A stretch of 64,000 nucleotides of DNA from an uncultured Chlorobiaceae bacterium (lineage in GTDB: Bacteria > Bacteroidota > Chlorobiia > Chlorobiales > Chlorobiaceae), in contig CAJAIK010000094.1 in the NCBI GenBank assembly GCA_903939765.1, positions 1 through 64,000 of the forward strand, in the 5' to 3' direction. Under the pieces are notes generated by a model that saw only the letters and a program-made list of their open reading frames with translations, had not been told where the DNA came from and did no database searches. The first letter of the stretch is position 1, and each line of letters opens with the position of its first letter. Positions 1 to 9,263 of this stretch are shown here, piece after piece. The position numbers and the translations under genes are program-made.

Positions 1-1315
1 CGATAAAGGGTTTCAGGTCAAGCTGCTTGAAAAAAGAGAGATTTTCGGCGGCAAGGTTTCGGCATGGAAAGATGAGGAGGGTGACTGGATCGAATCGGGC
101 ACCCACTGCTTTTTTGGCGCCTACAGTGTGCTCTACGATCTCATGAAAGAGCTCAAAACGTATCACGCTGTTTCGTGGAAAGAGCATCAGCTCACCTACA
201 CCCTTGAGGGAGGAAAGAGCTTTACTTTCAATACCTGGGATCTTCCCAGTCCACTTCATCTTCTGCCGGCGATTGTGAAAAACGGCTATTTTACTTTTGG
301 AGAGATGCTGGCTTTCGCAAAATCGCTTATTCCCCTTGCGCTGCAAAAAGAGAAATATGCGCCAACCCAGGATCATCTGAGTTTTGCCCAGTGGGCGGCA
401 GAGAAAAAATTCGGTCGCCGCCTTCTGGAGAAAATGTTCCGCCCCATGGCTCTGGCCCTGAAGTTTATTCCACCCGAAGAGATCTCCGCCAAGATTATTC
501 TTGACGTTACCGAGACCTTTTACCGAATTCCGGATGCCTCCCGCATGGGTTTTCTCAAAGGTTCTCCCCAGGAATATCTGACGCAGCCGCTCATTGACTA
601 CTCGGCATCGAAAGGTGCGATATTCAAGAACAGGACAGTGGTCGAAGAGCTGCTTTTTGATGGCCGGGAGATTAATGGCGTGCAGCTTCGCAATGGCGAA
701 ATTTTGACAGCCGACTACTACCTTGCGGCCCTGCCTATCCATAATCTGAAAAAGGTGCTGCCAGACTCACTGAAACAACAGCACTCATTTTTTGAAGATC
801 TTGATCACCTTGAAGGGGTTCCGGTAATATCGGTACAGATCTGGTACGATCGGGAGATTACTGCGGCCGACAATGTGCTTTTTTCTCCCGATGGCGTCAT
901 TCCGGTTTATGCAAACCTTGCCCGTACCACACCCGATTACGCGACGCTCCGCAAAGAGCCCTTCAGCGGCAAAACCCGTTTTGAGTTTTGCGTCGCTCCG
1001 GCAAAAGAGCTTATCGCGCTCTCAAAAGAGGAGATCATCAGTCTCGTTGACCAGAGTGTCAGAAACTGTTATCCCCAAACCTCACGCGGAGCAAAAATCC
1101 TGAAGTCAACCGTCGTGAAAATTCCCCAATCTGTCTATGCCCCCCTGCCGCACATGGAGCAGTATCGGCCATCCCAGAAAACACCGCTCCGCAACCTTTT
1201 TCTTGCAGGCGGATTTTCGCAGCAATTGTATTATGACTCTATGGGTGGCGCTGTCATGAGTGCCAATCTCGCGGTGGATGCGATTGTGCTTAATGCGGGA
1301 AAAATGGAGGCATAG
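1..1315 (+). CDS. crtP: Phytoene desaturase, CrtP/plant PDS type (5' partial)
   Basis: The reading frame is open from base 2, so the N-terminus with the dinucleotide-binding glycine motif lies outside the window. The visible part starts in the FAD-binding region ([15 protein letters not shown], then [12 protein letters not shown]), which is characteristic of the CrtP/CrtQ desaturases of cyanobacteria, plants and green sulfur bacteria. The WKEH motif, the [11 protein letters not shown] stretch and the [10 protein letters not shown] stretch resemble plant phytoene desaturase more than zeta-carotene desaturase, so CrtP is preferred over CrtQ. The C-terminal FLAGGFSQQ...[12 protein letters not shown] segment is the usual FAD-contacting end. 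By family it would desaturate 15-cis-phytoene on the way to the carotenoids of the photosynthetic apparatus. The stop TAG overlaps by one base a GTG that opens the broken sensor gene downstream. CrtQ or a related amine oxidase remains possible. Confidence 0.75.
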   Translation, partial: DKGFQVKLLEKREIFGGKVSAWKDEEGDWIESGTHCFFGAYSVLYDLMKELKTYHAVSWKEHQLTYTLEGGKSFTFNTWDLPSPLHLLPAIVKNGYFTFGEMLAFAKSLIPLALQKEKYAPTQDHLSFAQWAAEKKFGRRLLEKMFRPMALALKFIPPEEISAKIILDVTETFYRIPDASRMGFLKGSPQEYLTQPLIDYSASKGAIFKNRTVVEELLFDGREINGVQLRNGEILTADYYLAALPIHNLKKVLPDSLKQQHSFFEDLDHLEGVPVISVQIWYDREITAADNVLFSPDGVIPVYANLARTTPDYATLRKEPFSGKTRFEFCVAPAKELIALSKEEIISLVDQSVRNCYPQTSRGAKILKSTVVKIPQSVYAPLPHMEQYRPSQKTPLRNLFLAGGFSQQLYYDSMGGAVMSANLAVDAIVLNAGKMEA

Positions 1316-1892
1316 TGAAACCTGATATCAATATCACCCGTCAAAGGCAGATGGCGCGTGAACTCCGCCGGTTGAACCGTGCACTGCTGGCGATCAGCAC
1401 GTGCAACCAGGCTGTGCTTCATGCCGTTAATGAAATGGAATTATTGCATGAGATCTGTCGCTATCGTTGAAGCGGGTGGCTACCGGATGTCGTGGGTTGG
1501 TTATGCGGAAGATGACCGTGAAAAAAGCATTCGTCCTGTCGCCAAGGCTGGTTTTGATGATGGATATCTTGAGAAGCTCAAGATATCCTGGGCAGATAAC
1601 GAACTTGGACAAGGGCCGGGAGGAACTGCAATTCGAACAGGCAGACCATTTACAACCCGAAATATGCAATCAGATTCGCGCTTCAAGCTATGGTATTGAG
1701 CTTGCGGGAAAAATACATAAAACGAGCCCGCAATTGCCGATAATTTTGATCACCGGCTATGCCGAAGGGATTGCTCCAGACTTCCTTGATCAGTCTGGAA
1801 TCCGCAAACTCCTGAAAAAACCGTTACGAGTGACCGAGGTCGCCTCTGCACTCAAAGAGTTGATGGCACCAGCGTCCGGAAATCAGCGTTGA
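1315..1892 (+). pseudogene. Broken GAF-receiver signalling gene
   Basis: Three pieces of one signalling protein lie in different frames. Frame 1 from GTG 1315 gives a short helical lead ending ELLHEICRYR and stops at 1470. Frame 2 then carries the core of a GAF domain (GYRMSWVGYAEDD, ISWADNELGQGPGGTAIRTG) and stops at 1699. Frame 3 carries the C-terminal half of a response-regulator receiver (GIELAGKIHKTSPQLP, ILITGYAEG, LLKKPL) and stops at 1892. The GAF piece matches the first GAF of the 1006-residue kinase at 27909-30929, which supplies an intact reference: there ELLQQICR runs straight into the VESDGYRMAWVGF core. The receiver half lacks its phosphoacceptor aspartate, so at least one internal deletion has occurred as well as a frameshift near 1463. 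It begins at the crtP stop codon and converges on the kinase at 1914. It is unlikely to make a working protein. Confidence 0.8.
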
Positions 1893-1913
1893 GCCGGGTT
1901 GTCTGAGCAAGGT

Positions 1914-3917
1914 TCACTCATCAACTTCTTGAGGCAGTGACAGGGTAAAAATCGTGCCACCCTCTGCCGGAGTCTCAAAGGAGAGGGTTCCTTTATGCAT
2001 GACAACAATAATATCCCAGGAAATGCTCATGCCGAGTCCTGTTCCTTTCCCAGGGCCTTTGGTGGTAAAAAAAGGGTTGAAAATATCCTTTCGGATTGCT
2101 TCAGGTACACCTGGACCATCATCGGCAATGGAACAGTAGACATTGCAACTGTCGAACCAGGTGTGAATGCTGATTGTTCCGTTTGAGCTTCGCTGTTGGG
2201 CCTGTATGGCGTGAACACTGTTGATGATCAGGTTCAAAAAGACCTGGTTGATCTGCTCCGGATTGCAGAGAACAAAGGGCAACTCTCCAAGGGATGTTGT
2301 AATATTGGCACAAGAGTTGTATTCATGGCGCGCAATGACAAGGGTATCCGTGATCCCCTGATTGATGTTGAACGAAACTTTTTTATCGACTGCATAGCGG
2401 TGCGATAAATTCCCCATACTGTTGATAATGGAGGTTATGCGCTCGAACCCGCGTTGTGATTGAGCGACGATCTCAGGGATATCATTGATCAGCATCCCGA
2501 CATCAAGTTCAGCCTCTTTTTGATGCAATTTCAGTAAATCCGTGTCAGAAAAGGTTTTCTCCTCCAGCTTTCTGGTGATGTTTTGATACTCTTTGAGAAT
2601 GACATGTAAATCCGAAGCGATATCCTTGATGTTCGAGAAATTAATGGCGATAAAATTCAGGGGATTATTGATTTCATGGGCCATGCCGGCAGAAAGCTGG
2701 CCTATCATCTCCATTTTCTGTGACTGCTGGAGCTGAAGCTGAAGTTTTTCCCGCTCTGTTTCAGCAATCTTTTTTGCGACGATATCCCACGTCAGGTTGG
2801 CAAGAACCGTTACCCAGCGGACATCGCTCTCGTCGTACATTACGGGTTTGTTTCCAATGCCGATTATAGCCACGATCTCGTCGTTTCGAATGACTGGCAC
2901 AATCAGTTCACGCCAAACTTCTGCAACGCAATTGCCCTCAATCCTCATGCAATGCTTGAGCACCGGATCATAATTGTGCTTCACCGCCCTCTGCTCCCGT
3001 ATCGCATCCGCCCAGGGGCCATGTTTGTCCAATGAAAAGTTCTGCCCCTGTTCTTTTTTGCTGCACCTCGTTTTTTCGCTATCCATGGAGCAGGCCTGCA
3101 ATGAAAGTGAGATTTGATCTTTTGCAACAAAAAAGACCGATCCGACAGTGCTTTTTGTCAGCCGTTGAGCCTCCTGAAGTGTCGTTTGCAGCAACGTTTC
3201 CACTGTGGATGTTTCAGCCATCTGGAGAATGCGCAGTCGGAATCGCAGGAGAAATTCGTAGCGCTTGCGCTCGGTAACATCATCGAACATCGAAACGACA
3301 GACCCTTTTTGCGGGCAGTACATCGAAACATCAAACCATTGAGCCAACGGTTCGAGGAAGATTTCAAAATGATCTGCTTTTCCGGTTTCGGCTACACGAA
3401 AATGTTTTTCGAGAAACTCGGGCTGAGATTGCCTGATATCGGGAAAAATCTCTGATATTTTTCGTCCGACCACATTTTTTATGCCGGTTATTTTCTCGTA
3501 ACCGGCATTCACCTCTTCATGAACAAAATCAACCGCGCATCCCTCTTTATAAATGACTCTGCCATAAACGTAACCGTTCCGCATGTAATCGATGAGGTTT
3601 CTGTGTGTCGTCTGGTTGGCAGAAAGCTTTTCGTTGGCCAGGGTCAGTTTGGCGTTATCCTGATTTTTTGCCTGAAGAACGGAATGTTTCTGTTCAATCT
3701 GCGCCTGCTGGTTTTCAAGATTATTCTTCAACCGAAGCAGTTCCTCCTGCTGTATTTCAAGCTCAACCCGGTTAATCGCCAGTTCATGAAGAAGACGGCG
3801 CGTCTCCTCAGGAGAAGCGCAAACAACCGGATTACGTTCTCCCTTTTCTTGCAGGCGCTTTTCAGCCACTTGCCGCAATGCAGCAAGATTATGATAAAAC
3901 GTCTCTTTCTTTTTCAT
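1914..3917 (-). CDS. PAS-GAF sensor histidine kinase
   Basis: A 667-residue soluble kinase. The N-terminus (about 35-105) is a long coiled coil, followed by a PAS-like domain (about 108-215), a GAF domain (about 235-385) and a kinase core. The phospho-acceptor box GQLSAGMAHEINNPLNF places the histidine near residue 414. The ATPase has an N-box (NQVFLNLIINSVHAIQ), a G1 box (DDGPGVPE) and a G2 box (GKGTGLGMSIS). The GAF and kinase parts are close paralogues of the second GAF and kinase of the protein at 27909-30929. No transmembrane segment or signal peptide is visible, so it should sense a cytoplasmic signal or one bound by GAF. No intact response regulator is adjacent, only the broken receiver fragment downstream. 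ATG 3917 is taken as the start; the signal it senses is not predictable. Confidence 0.88.
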   Translation of the reverse strand: MKKKETFYHNLAALRQVAEKRLQEKGERNPVVCASPEETRRLLHELAINRVELEIQQEELLRLKNNLENQQAQIEQKHSVLQAKNQDNAKLTLANEKLSANQTTHRNLIDYMRNGYVYGRVIYKEGCAVDFVHEEVNAGYEKITGIKNVVGRKISEIFPDIRQSQPEFLEKHFRVAETGKADHFEIFLEPLAQWFDVSMYCPQKGSVVSMFDDVTERKRYEFLLRFRLRILQMAETSTVETLLQTTLQEAQRLTKSTVGSVFFVAKDQISLSLQACSMDSEKTRCSKKEQGQNFSLDKHGPWADAIREQRAVKHNYDPVLKHCMRIEGNCVAEVWRELIVPVIRNDEIVAIIGIGNKPVMYDESDVRWVTVLANLTWDIVAKKIAETEREKLQLQLQQSQKMEMIGQLSAGMAHEINNPLNFIAINFSNIKDIASDLHVILKEYQNITRKLEEKTFSDTDLLKLHQKEAELDVGMLINDIPEIVAQSQRGFERITSIINSMGNLSHRYAVDKKVSFNINQGITDTLVIARHEYNSCANITTSLGELPFVLCNPEQINQVFLNLIINSVHAIQAQQRSSNGTISIHTWFDSCNVYCSIADDGPGVPEAIRKDIFNPFFTTKGPGKGTGLGMSISWDIIVVMHKGTLSFETPAEGGTIFTLSLPQEVDE

Positions 3918-4354
3918 GACTGATACTGATTAATTCTTCGAATTACAGCAGGCAGAGCGATTACGGGTAAATGTACGGAAATTTTGAAAAGGTGGTATCT
4001 CCTTCTTTTTGCGGGTTGCAGAGCCCGGCGGTCATCAGTTGGGCAGAGAGTCCTGACGGTATCATTCAGCAAAGAAGCAGAAAGCGGTATCTCTCGAATG
4101 GTTCCGCGGCGAGTGTGCCTGAAAGAGCGCTGCGCCGATAACGAGGTGCTCCGAAAATAAGGCATTCTAATAATTTACCGATTTTTTTTTATTTTTAATC
4201 GGATTATTAATTTTTTTAACAGCAAAGAAATAAGCTTGACGTAACGCTTGAATGATGTTGTGAACCGCTGATTTCCGGTTTGAAATTTGTCTTTTCTTTT
4301 CCTGGGAAATTCTTATCTTCAATTCCCTGATTCGATTCTGTGAATTGTCAGCAG
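3918..4354. other. Intergenic region upstream of the tRNA pair
   Basis: No convincing gene. The 4160-4230 part is strongly A/T-rich. An 83-codon reverse frame at 3914-4165 overlaps the kinase start and has no family resemblance. The region presumably holds the promoter for the two tRNA genes, but I could not place a clear -35/-10 pair. Confidence 0.5.
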
Positions 4355-4427
4355 GCCCTTGTAGCTCAGTGGATAGAGTACTAGTTTCCGAAACTATTGG
4401 TCGGCAGTTCGAATCTGCCCAAGGGCA
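4355..4427 (+). tRNA. tRNA-Arg (anticodon CCG)
   Basis: A cloverleaf can be drawn by eye: acceptor GCCCTTG pairs with CAAGGGC, the T arm is GGCAG-TTCGAAT-CTGCC, and the anticodon loop is TTCCGAA with anticodon CCG, reading CGG arginine codons. The outermost anticodon-stem pair is C-T. The discriminator is A, and the CCA end is not encoded. It lies 18 bases before tRNA-Pro on the same strand, probably in one transcript. Confidence 0.93.
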
Positions 4428-4445
4428 CAGGATAAGAAGATATTT

Positions 4446-4518
4446 CGGGGTGTGGCTCAGTTGGTAGAGTGCTGCGTTCGGGACGCAGAGGTCGTGGGTT
4501 CGAGTCCCGCCACCCCGA
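4446..4518 (+). tRNA. tRNA-Pro (anticodon CGG)
   Basis: Acceptor CGGGGTG pairs with CACCCCG, the anticodon stem is CTGCG/CGCAG with loop TTCGGGA (anticodon CGG, reading CCG proline codons), and the T arm is GTGGG-TTCGAGT-CCCGC. The discriminator is A and CCA is not encoded. Confidence 0.95.
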
Positions 4519-4586
4519 CATCAGAGGTGATTATGGAGATGTTCCGTAGTCGCCTTTTTCCGTTTTCTTTCTGATTCTCTTTTTTT

Positions 4587-5855
4587 TCAGTTGCCGAGCG
4601 TATACCAGAGCAGGAAGAGTGAGGAGAGTGTCATCATCAGAAACGTTGCGATACCAAAAAAATTGGACCAGCCGTTGTTGGTATATTTCCCCATGATCTT
4701 TTTGTTATTGCAGATATGCAGGATCAATGCTATAAGTACCGGGGCGGTTACTCCGTAGAGTACGGCGGTGTAGATCATTGCCTGAACAGGGCTTATGCCA
4801 ATGAAGTGAATAAGCAGGCCGACAATGAGTGATAGCGTCATGGTTATGTAAAATCCCGGAGCCTCGTAATATTTTTTATCAAATCCTTCGTTCCAGCCGA
4901 AGGTTTCAGCCATCATGTAGCTCAATGATCCGGCAAGTACCGGAATGGCCAGAAATCCTGTACCAATGACTCCCAAAGCAAACAGGAGGTAGGCATGATC
5001 TCCGGCAAGTGGTCGCAGTGCCAGTGCCGCCTCTTCAACGGTATTGATGTTGTGAATGCCGGCATTGAACAAGACGGTTCCTGCCGCCAGAATGATGAAG
5101 TAAAAGACCACATTGGTAAAAAGCATGCCTCCTTTTACATCGGCCTCCATGTTATCCATATTTTTTTTATCCACAATCAGCCTTTTTTCATGGCGTTCTT
5201 CAACCTCCATTGATGCCTGCCAGAAAAAGAGGTAGGGAGAGATCGTGGTGCCAAGAATTCCTACCAGCGCCATAAAGTAGGCTTTGTCGGGCGTGAAGGT
5301 TGGCAGAAAGGTGTCTTTCAGCACGTGACTCCAGTCAACACCGATCAGAAAGGGGATCAGTATGTAGCTGACAAGGCTGATGCAGAGCCATTTCAGAATA
5401 AGGGCAATTTTATGGTATGACCAGAAGATAACGCTGTAGAGAATCAGAAGGGTGAAGGCAAGTGAAAAAAAAAATGCTGGAACCGCAGGGCAGAGGAGGT
5501 TGCCTACAGCACCCATTCCGGCAATGTCCGCACCGATATTAAGGGTAATAGAGGGAAAGCTGATGAAGAGAATGACGTAGAGGAAGAATTTCGGATAATA
5601 GTGCTTGATCGTGCCGGTGAGGCCGTGGTTGGTAACCAGACCAATGCGGGCGCACATCTCCTGAATTGAGACCATTAACGGGTAGGTGACAATGGCACTC
5701 CAGAGCAACTGCGAGCCAAATGCAGCCCCGGCCTGGGTGTAGGTTGCAATGCCCGATGGATCGTCGTCACTTGCTCCGGTAATAAGGCCCGGCCCGAGAG
5801 TGCCCCACAATCTTTTTATTGCACCCTCTTTTTTGGGTTCTGTTTTTATTTTCAC
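4587..5855 (-). CDS. NRAMP-family transporter with altered metal-site motifs
   Basis: A 422-residue membrane protein with about eleven hydrophobic segments and the NRAMP/MntH fold pattern: GPGLITGASDDDPSGIATY in TM1 (DPSG at residues 32-35) and GILGTTISPYLFFWQ in TM6 (about 195-210). In classical Mn/Fe NRAMP proteins TM1 reads DPGN and TM6 carries an MPH motif whose methionine contacts the metal. Here the asparagine position is glycine and MPH is replaced by SPY. The protein therefore belongs to an NRAMP-related branch whose substrate need not be Mn2+ or Fe2+; Mg2+-type selectivity, known from NRAMP-related magnesium transporters, is one possibility. It is a single gene pointing away from the nitroreductase at 6044. 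Confidence 0.85.
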   Translation of the reverse strand: MKIKTEPKKEGAIKRLWGTLGPGLITGASDDDPSGIATYTQAGAAFGSQLLWSAIVTYPLMVSIQEMCARIGLVTNHGLTGTIKHYYPKFFLYVILFISFPSITLNIGADIAGMGAVGNLLCPAVPAFFFSLAFTLLILYSVIFWSYHKIALILKWLCISLVSYILIPFLIGVDWSHVLKDTFLPTFTPDKAYFMALVGILGTTISPYLFFWQASMEVEERHEKRLIVDKKNMDNMEADVKGGMLFTNVVFYFIILAAGTVLFNAGIHNINTVEEAALALRPLAGDHAYLLFALGVIGTGFLAIPVLAGSLSYMMAETFGWNEGFDKKYYEAPGFYITMTLSLIVGLLIHFIGISPVQAMIYTAVLYGVTAPVLIALILHICNNKKIMGKYTNNGWSNFFGIATFLMMTLSSLFLLWYTLGN

Positions 5856-6043
5856 AGGCTATTGATATGCATGAAAAAGTCACCGACATCCCTCTGGCTG
5901 AAAAATATCAAAAACCCTGAGTATATTAATACTTTCATTTTCCTGTAAAGGTGGCCGCCGCTTCATCTGGATTGAAAGATATTCATTTTCTCTTATCGGA
6001 GCAGGCTCACCTCTCAATGTAAAATTATCAAGGGAGATTGTTC

Positions 6044-6610
6044 ATGAACGAGACCATTGAGACTATTTTTCACAGAAGGAGTATCAGGGCCTACCAGCCT
6101 CTCCAGATCAGGGAAGAGGAGTTGCAGGAGATTATTCTGGCAGGGCAGTATGCTCCGACTGCCATGGGGGAGCAGCCGTGGCATTTTACCGTGCTGCAGA
6201 ATCCTGATTTGCTTGAAAAACTTCAACTGCAGTGCAAAGCGCTTTTTCTGAACTCCGACAATGCAAGTTTACGTGCAGTGGCATCTCGTGAAGGCTATCA
6301 TGTGTTTTATCATGCCCCGACACTCTTGATTGTTTCTGGAGATTGCAAGGCCATTACGCCTCTACAGGATTCTCTGCTGGCTATGGAAAACATGTTGCTT
6401 GCGGCGGCTTCTCTCGGCATTGGATCTTGTTGGGTTCATTCTGTGGTGATGCTTTGCGGCAACGATGAAGGAACTGCGGCTTTCAGGAGCCTTGGACTTG
6501 GTGTTCCGGAAGGTTACCAGCCCCATGCTGCGGCTGTTTTTGGTTATAGCGCCATGCCCTGGCCAGAGGCAGAGCCGCGCAAGCCCGGCAGAGTCAACGT
6601 TGTGCGGTAG
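6044..6610 (+). CDS. Nitroreductase-family FMN oxidoreductase
   Basis: A 188-residue protein opening with IETIFHRRSIRAYQP, the FMN-phosphate-binding arginine motif of the nitroreductase superfamily, then QYAPTAMGEQPWHF and a late GLGVPEGYQPHAAAVFGY segment (the common motif is GxPxxxxPxAxxxxG). ATG 6044 is chosen because AGGGAG lies seven bases upstream; an in-frame TTG two codons earlier overlaps that spacing. These flavoproteins usually form dimers and reduce nitro compounds, quinones or flavins with NAD(P)H; the substrate here is not predictable. The P-type ATPase starts 66 bases downstream. Confidence 0.85.
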   Translation: MNETIETIFHRRSIRAYQPLQIREEELQEIILAGQYAPTAMGEQPWHFTVLQNPDLLEKLQLQCKALFLNSDNASLRAVASREGYHVFYHAPTLLIVSGDCKAITPLQDSLLAMENMLLAAASLGIGSCWVHSVVMLCGNDEGTAAFRSLGLGVPEGYQPHAAAVFGYSAMPWPEAEPRKPGRVNVVR

Positions 6611-6676
6611 AGAGTCGCGGATCATTTCTGATGTTCGTAAAGGCTTAGTCTGGCGGTTGTTATCAAGACAGATGAT

Positions 6677-9229
6677 ATGAAAAACACAATGACGCCTGAA
6701 GGGTTTGTATCCCTCTCAGAAGCAGAAGCTGCAGAACGATTGGTGGCGGAAGGATATAATGAGTTGCCTGATTCGGAGCGCCGCTCTCTTTTTTTGCTGG
6801 CATTTGGAGTTGTCCGCGAGCCGATGTTTCTCTTGCTGGTGGCTTGTGGAGTGCTCTATCTGCTGCTTGGGGATGTTCCTGAAGCACTGATGCTTCTTGG
6901 GTTTGTCTTTTTTGTCATGGGCCTCACCCTTTATCAGGAGCGAAAGACCGAACATGCGCTGGATGCGCTCCGCGACCTGTCGAGCCCTCGAGCCCAGGTT
7001 GTCCGCGATGGTGCCGAACGGCGCATAGCGGGGCGTGAGGTGGTGCGGGGTGACATCCTTGTTGTCAATGAGGGTGACCGTGTTGCGGCCGATGCACAGC
7101 TTCTTGCGTGCCTCAACATGATGGTTGATGAATCCCTTTTGACTGGAGAGTCTGTTCCTGTCAGAAAATCAGATGAGGTGCGGGCGGAAAAAGAGCTTCA
7201 TCCGGGAGGAGACGATTTGCCTTTTATCTATTCGGGGACACTGGTAGTTCAGGGGCAGGGGATTGCGAGGGTTGTCTCAACTGGCACAAAGAGCGAAATC
7301 GGAAAAATCGGCAAGGTTTTGCAGTCTGTTGAGCCGGAGGAGACGCTCTTGCAGAAGGAGACGGGTCGATGGGTGCACCATCTTGCCCTGGCAGGTCTCT
7401 CGCTCTGCATTCTGGTGGTCATTTTCTACAGCCTTACCCGCGGCGACTGGATCCACGGGTTGCTGGCCGGTGTTACTCTTGCCATGGCCACACTCCCCGA
7501 AGAGTTGCCAGTGGTTCTGACCATTTTTCTTGCCATGGGAGCTTGGCGCATTTCGAAAAAACGGGTACTTACCCGTCGTATGCCGGCCATCGAGACGCTT
7601 GGTTCCTCCACGGTACTCTGTGTCGACAAGACCGGTACGCTTACCTTGAATCGTATGTCGCTCAGCAAGCTTTTTGCCGGGGGAGCTTTTCTTGATGTCG
7701 GAGAGGTTTCGCGGAACTCCATTCCCGAGGAGTTTCATGAACTGCTTGAATTTGCTATTCTTGCAAGTCAGCTTGACCCTTTTGATCCTATGGAAAAGTC
7801 GATCAAGGAGGCTGGTGATAACTATCTGACAGAGACGGAACATCTGCACAAGGATTGGCTGCTGGTGCATGAGTACCCCTTGTCCAAAGAGCTGCTCTCC
7901 CTTTCACGAGTCTGGAAATCATCGGAAAATCAGCATTTTACCATTGCGGCCAAAGGCGCCCCCGAAGCCATTCTTGATCTCTGTCATTTTGATGATGATG
8001 AAAGAGAGCGACTTTCCTGCTGTATCGGTGAAATGGCTGATCATGGACTGCGGGTATTGGGCGTGGCAAGGGCATTTTTTCAGCAACCGGTTTTGCCCGG
8101 CTTGCAGCATGACTTTGTTTTTGAATTTCTTGGTCTTGTCGGGCTTGCTGACCCGGTACGTCCCACGGTGCCCTCGGCTATAGCGGAGTGTTACAGCGCC
8201 GGTGTTCGTGTGGTGATGATAACCGGCGATTATCCCGGTACGGCCCGCAACATTGCCCGTCAGATTGGTCTGGAAAAAGCTGATAGATGGATTACTGGCC
8301 CGGAACTGGAGGGGATGACGGAGGCTGAGTTGCAAGAGAGAATCAATGAGGTGAATATTTTTGCAAGGGTTGTGCCGGAACAGAAACTGCGTCTGGTCAG
8401 TGCGCTCAAGGCCAATGGTGAAATTGTTGCCATGACGGGTGACGGGGTAAATGACGCTCCTGCGCTGAAAGCGGCCAATATTGGTATCGCAATGGGTGGA
8501 CGGGGAACCGATGTCGCCCGTGAGTCGGCTTCACTGGTTTTGCTTGATGATGATTTTTCTTCGATTGTACAGGCTATCAGGCTTGGCCGCCGGATTTTTG
8601 ACAATATCCGAAAAGCTATTGCCTATATTTTTGCCATCCATGTGCCCATTGCCGGCATATCGCTCTTTCCGGTGCTTTTTCAGTGGCCGTTACTCTTGCT
8701 GCCGGCGCATATCGCTTTTTTGCAACTGATTATTGATCCCGCCTGCTCAATTGTTTTTGAAGCTGAGGGGGAGGAAATGGATGTCATGAAGCGGCCACCC
8801 CGGCACTCCGGGGAGCCGCTATTCAGCCGGAAGATGGTTGTGCTCAGTCTGATGCAGGGAGTTATTGTGCTTGCGGTTCTTCTCGCGGTTTTCTGGTACT
8901 CATTCTCAAAAGGGGATGGTGAGCAGGAGGTTCGTGCCATAACCTTTACGACACTTATGATTTCCAATCTCGGCCTGATTCTGACAAACCGCTCCTGGAG
9001 TCGGTCGTTTGTTGCAACCATGCGCTTTCCCAACAAGGCACTTTTTCCTGTGGTCGCCGGGGCACTCCTTTTTTTGGGAGTTGTGCTCTCTATTCCCTTT
9101 TTTATTCATCTTTTCCGTTTTTCCGCCTTACATTATCCTGACTTTTTGCTTTGCCTTTCTGCAGGAATCGGAAGTGTTCTCTGGTTTGAAGTGGCCAAGT
9201 GGTGCGGATTTTTCCGGCAAAAAGGTTAA
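6677..9229 (+). CDS. P-type cation-transporting ATPase (P2-like)
   Basis: An 850-residue P-type ATPase with all core motifs: actuator loop LLTGES (about 154-159), TM4 TLPEELPVVL (about 272-280), phosphorylation site DKTGTLT with Asp317, and the hinge TGDGVNDAPAL near residue 590. An N-terminal cation-ATPase domain (LSEAEAAERLVAEGYNELP) and about ten membrane spans fit the Ca2+/Na+/H+ group rather than heavy-metal P1B pumps; no N-terminal CXXC metal domain is present. TM6 has LQLIIDPACSIVFEAE instead of the SERCA NxxxD pattern, so the ion cannot be assigned safely. The CDF transporter follows after 34 bases on the same strand, which suggests a shared role in cation efflux. Confidence 0.9.
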   Translation: MKNTMTPEGFVSLSEAEAAERLVAEGYNELPDSERRSLFLLAFGVVREPMFLLLVACGVLYLLLGDVPEALMLLGFVFFVMGLTLYQERKTEHALDALRDLSSPRAQVVRDGAERRIAGREVVRGDILVVNEGDRVAADAQLLACLNMMVDESLLTGESVPVRKSDEVRAEKELHPGGDDLPFIYSGTLVVQGQGIARVVSTGTKSEIGKIGKVLQSVEPEETLLQKETGRWVHHLALAGLSLCILVVIFYSLTRGDWIHGLLAGVTLAMATLPEELPVVLTIFLAMGAWRISKKRVLTRRMPAIETLGSSTVLCVDKTGTLTLNRMSLSKLFAGGAFLDVGEVSRNSIPEEFHELLEFAILASQLDPFDPMEKSIKEAGDNYLTETEHLHKDWLLVHEYPLSKELLSLSRVWKSSENQHFTIAAKGAPEAILDLCHFDDDERERLSCCIGEMADHGLRVLGVARAFFQQPVLPGLQHDFVFEFLGLVGLADPVRPTVPSAIAECYSAGVRVVMITGDYPGTARNIARQIGLEKADRWITGPELEGMTEAELQERINEVNIFARVVPEQKLRLVSALKANGEIVAMTGDGVNDAPALKAANIGIAMGGRGTDVARESASLVLLDDDFSSIVQAIRLGRRIFDNIRKAIAYIFAIHVPIAGISLFPVLFQWPLLLLPAHIAFLQLIIDPACSIVFEAEGEEMDVMKRPPRHSGEPLFSRKMVVLSLMQGVIVLAVLLAVFWYSFSKGDGEQEVRAITFTTLMISNLGLILTNRSWSRSFVATMRFPNKALFPVVAGALLFLGVVLSIPFFIHLFRFSALHYPDFLLCLSAGIGSVLWFEVAKWCGFFRQKG

Positions 9230-9263
9230 AGTGACTCAGCTAAAGAGATAACGTTTATCAATC

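Noticed and set aside
3914-4165. 83-codon reverse frame upstream of the kinase
   Set aside because: It overlaps the kinase start, has no ribosome-binding site or family resemblance, and the composition is not coding-like.
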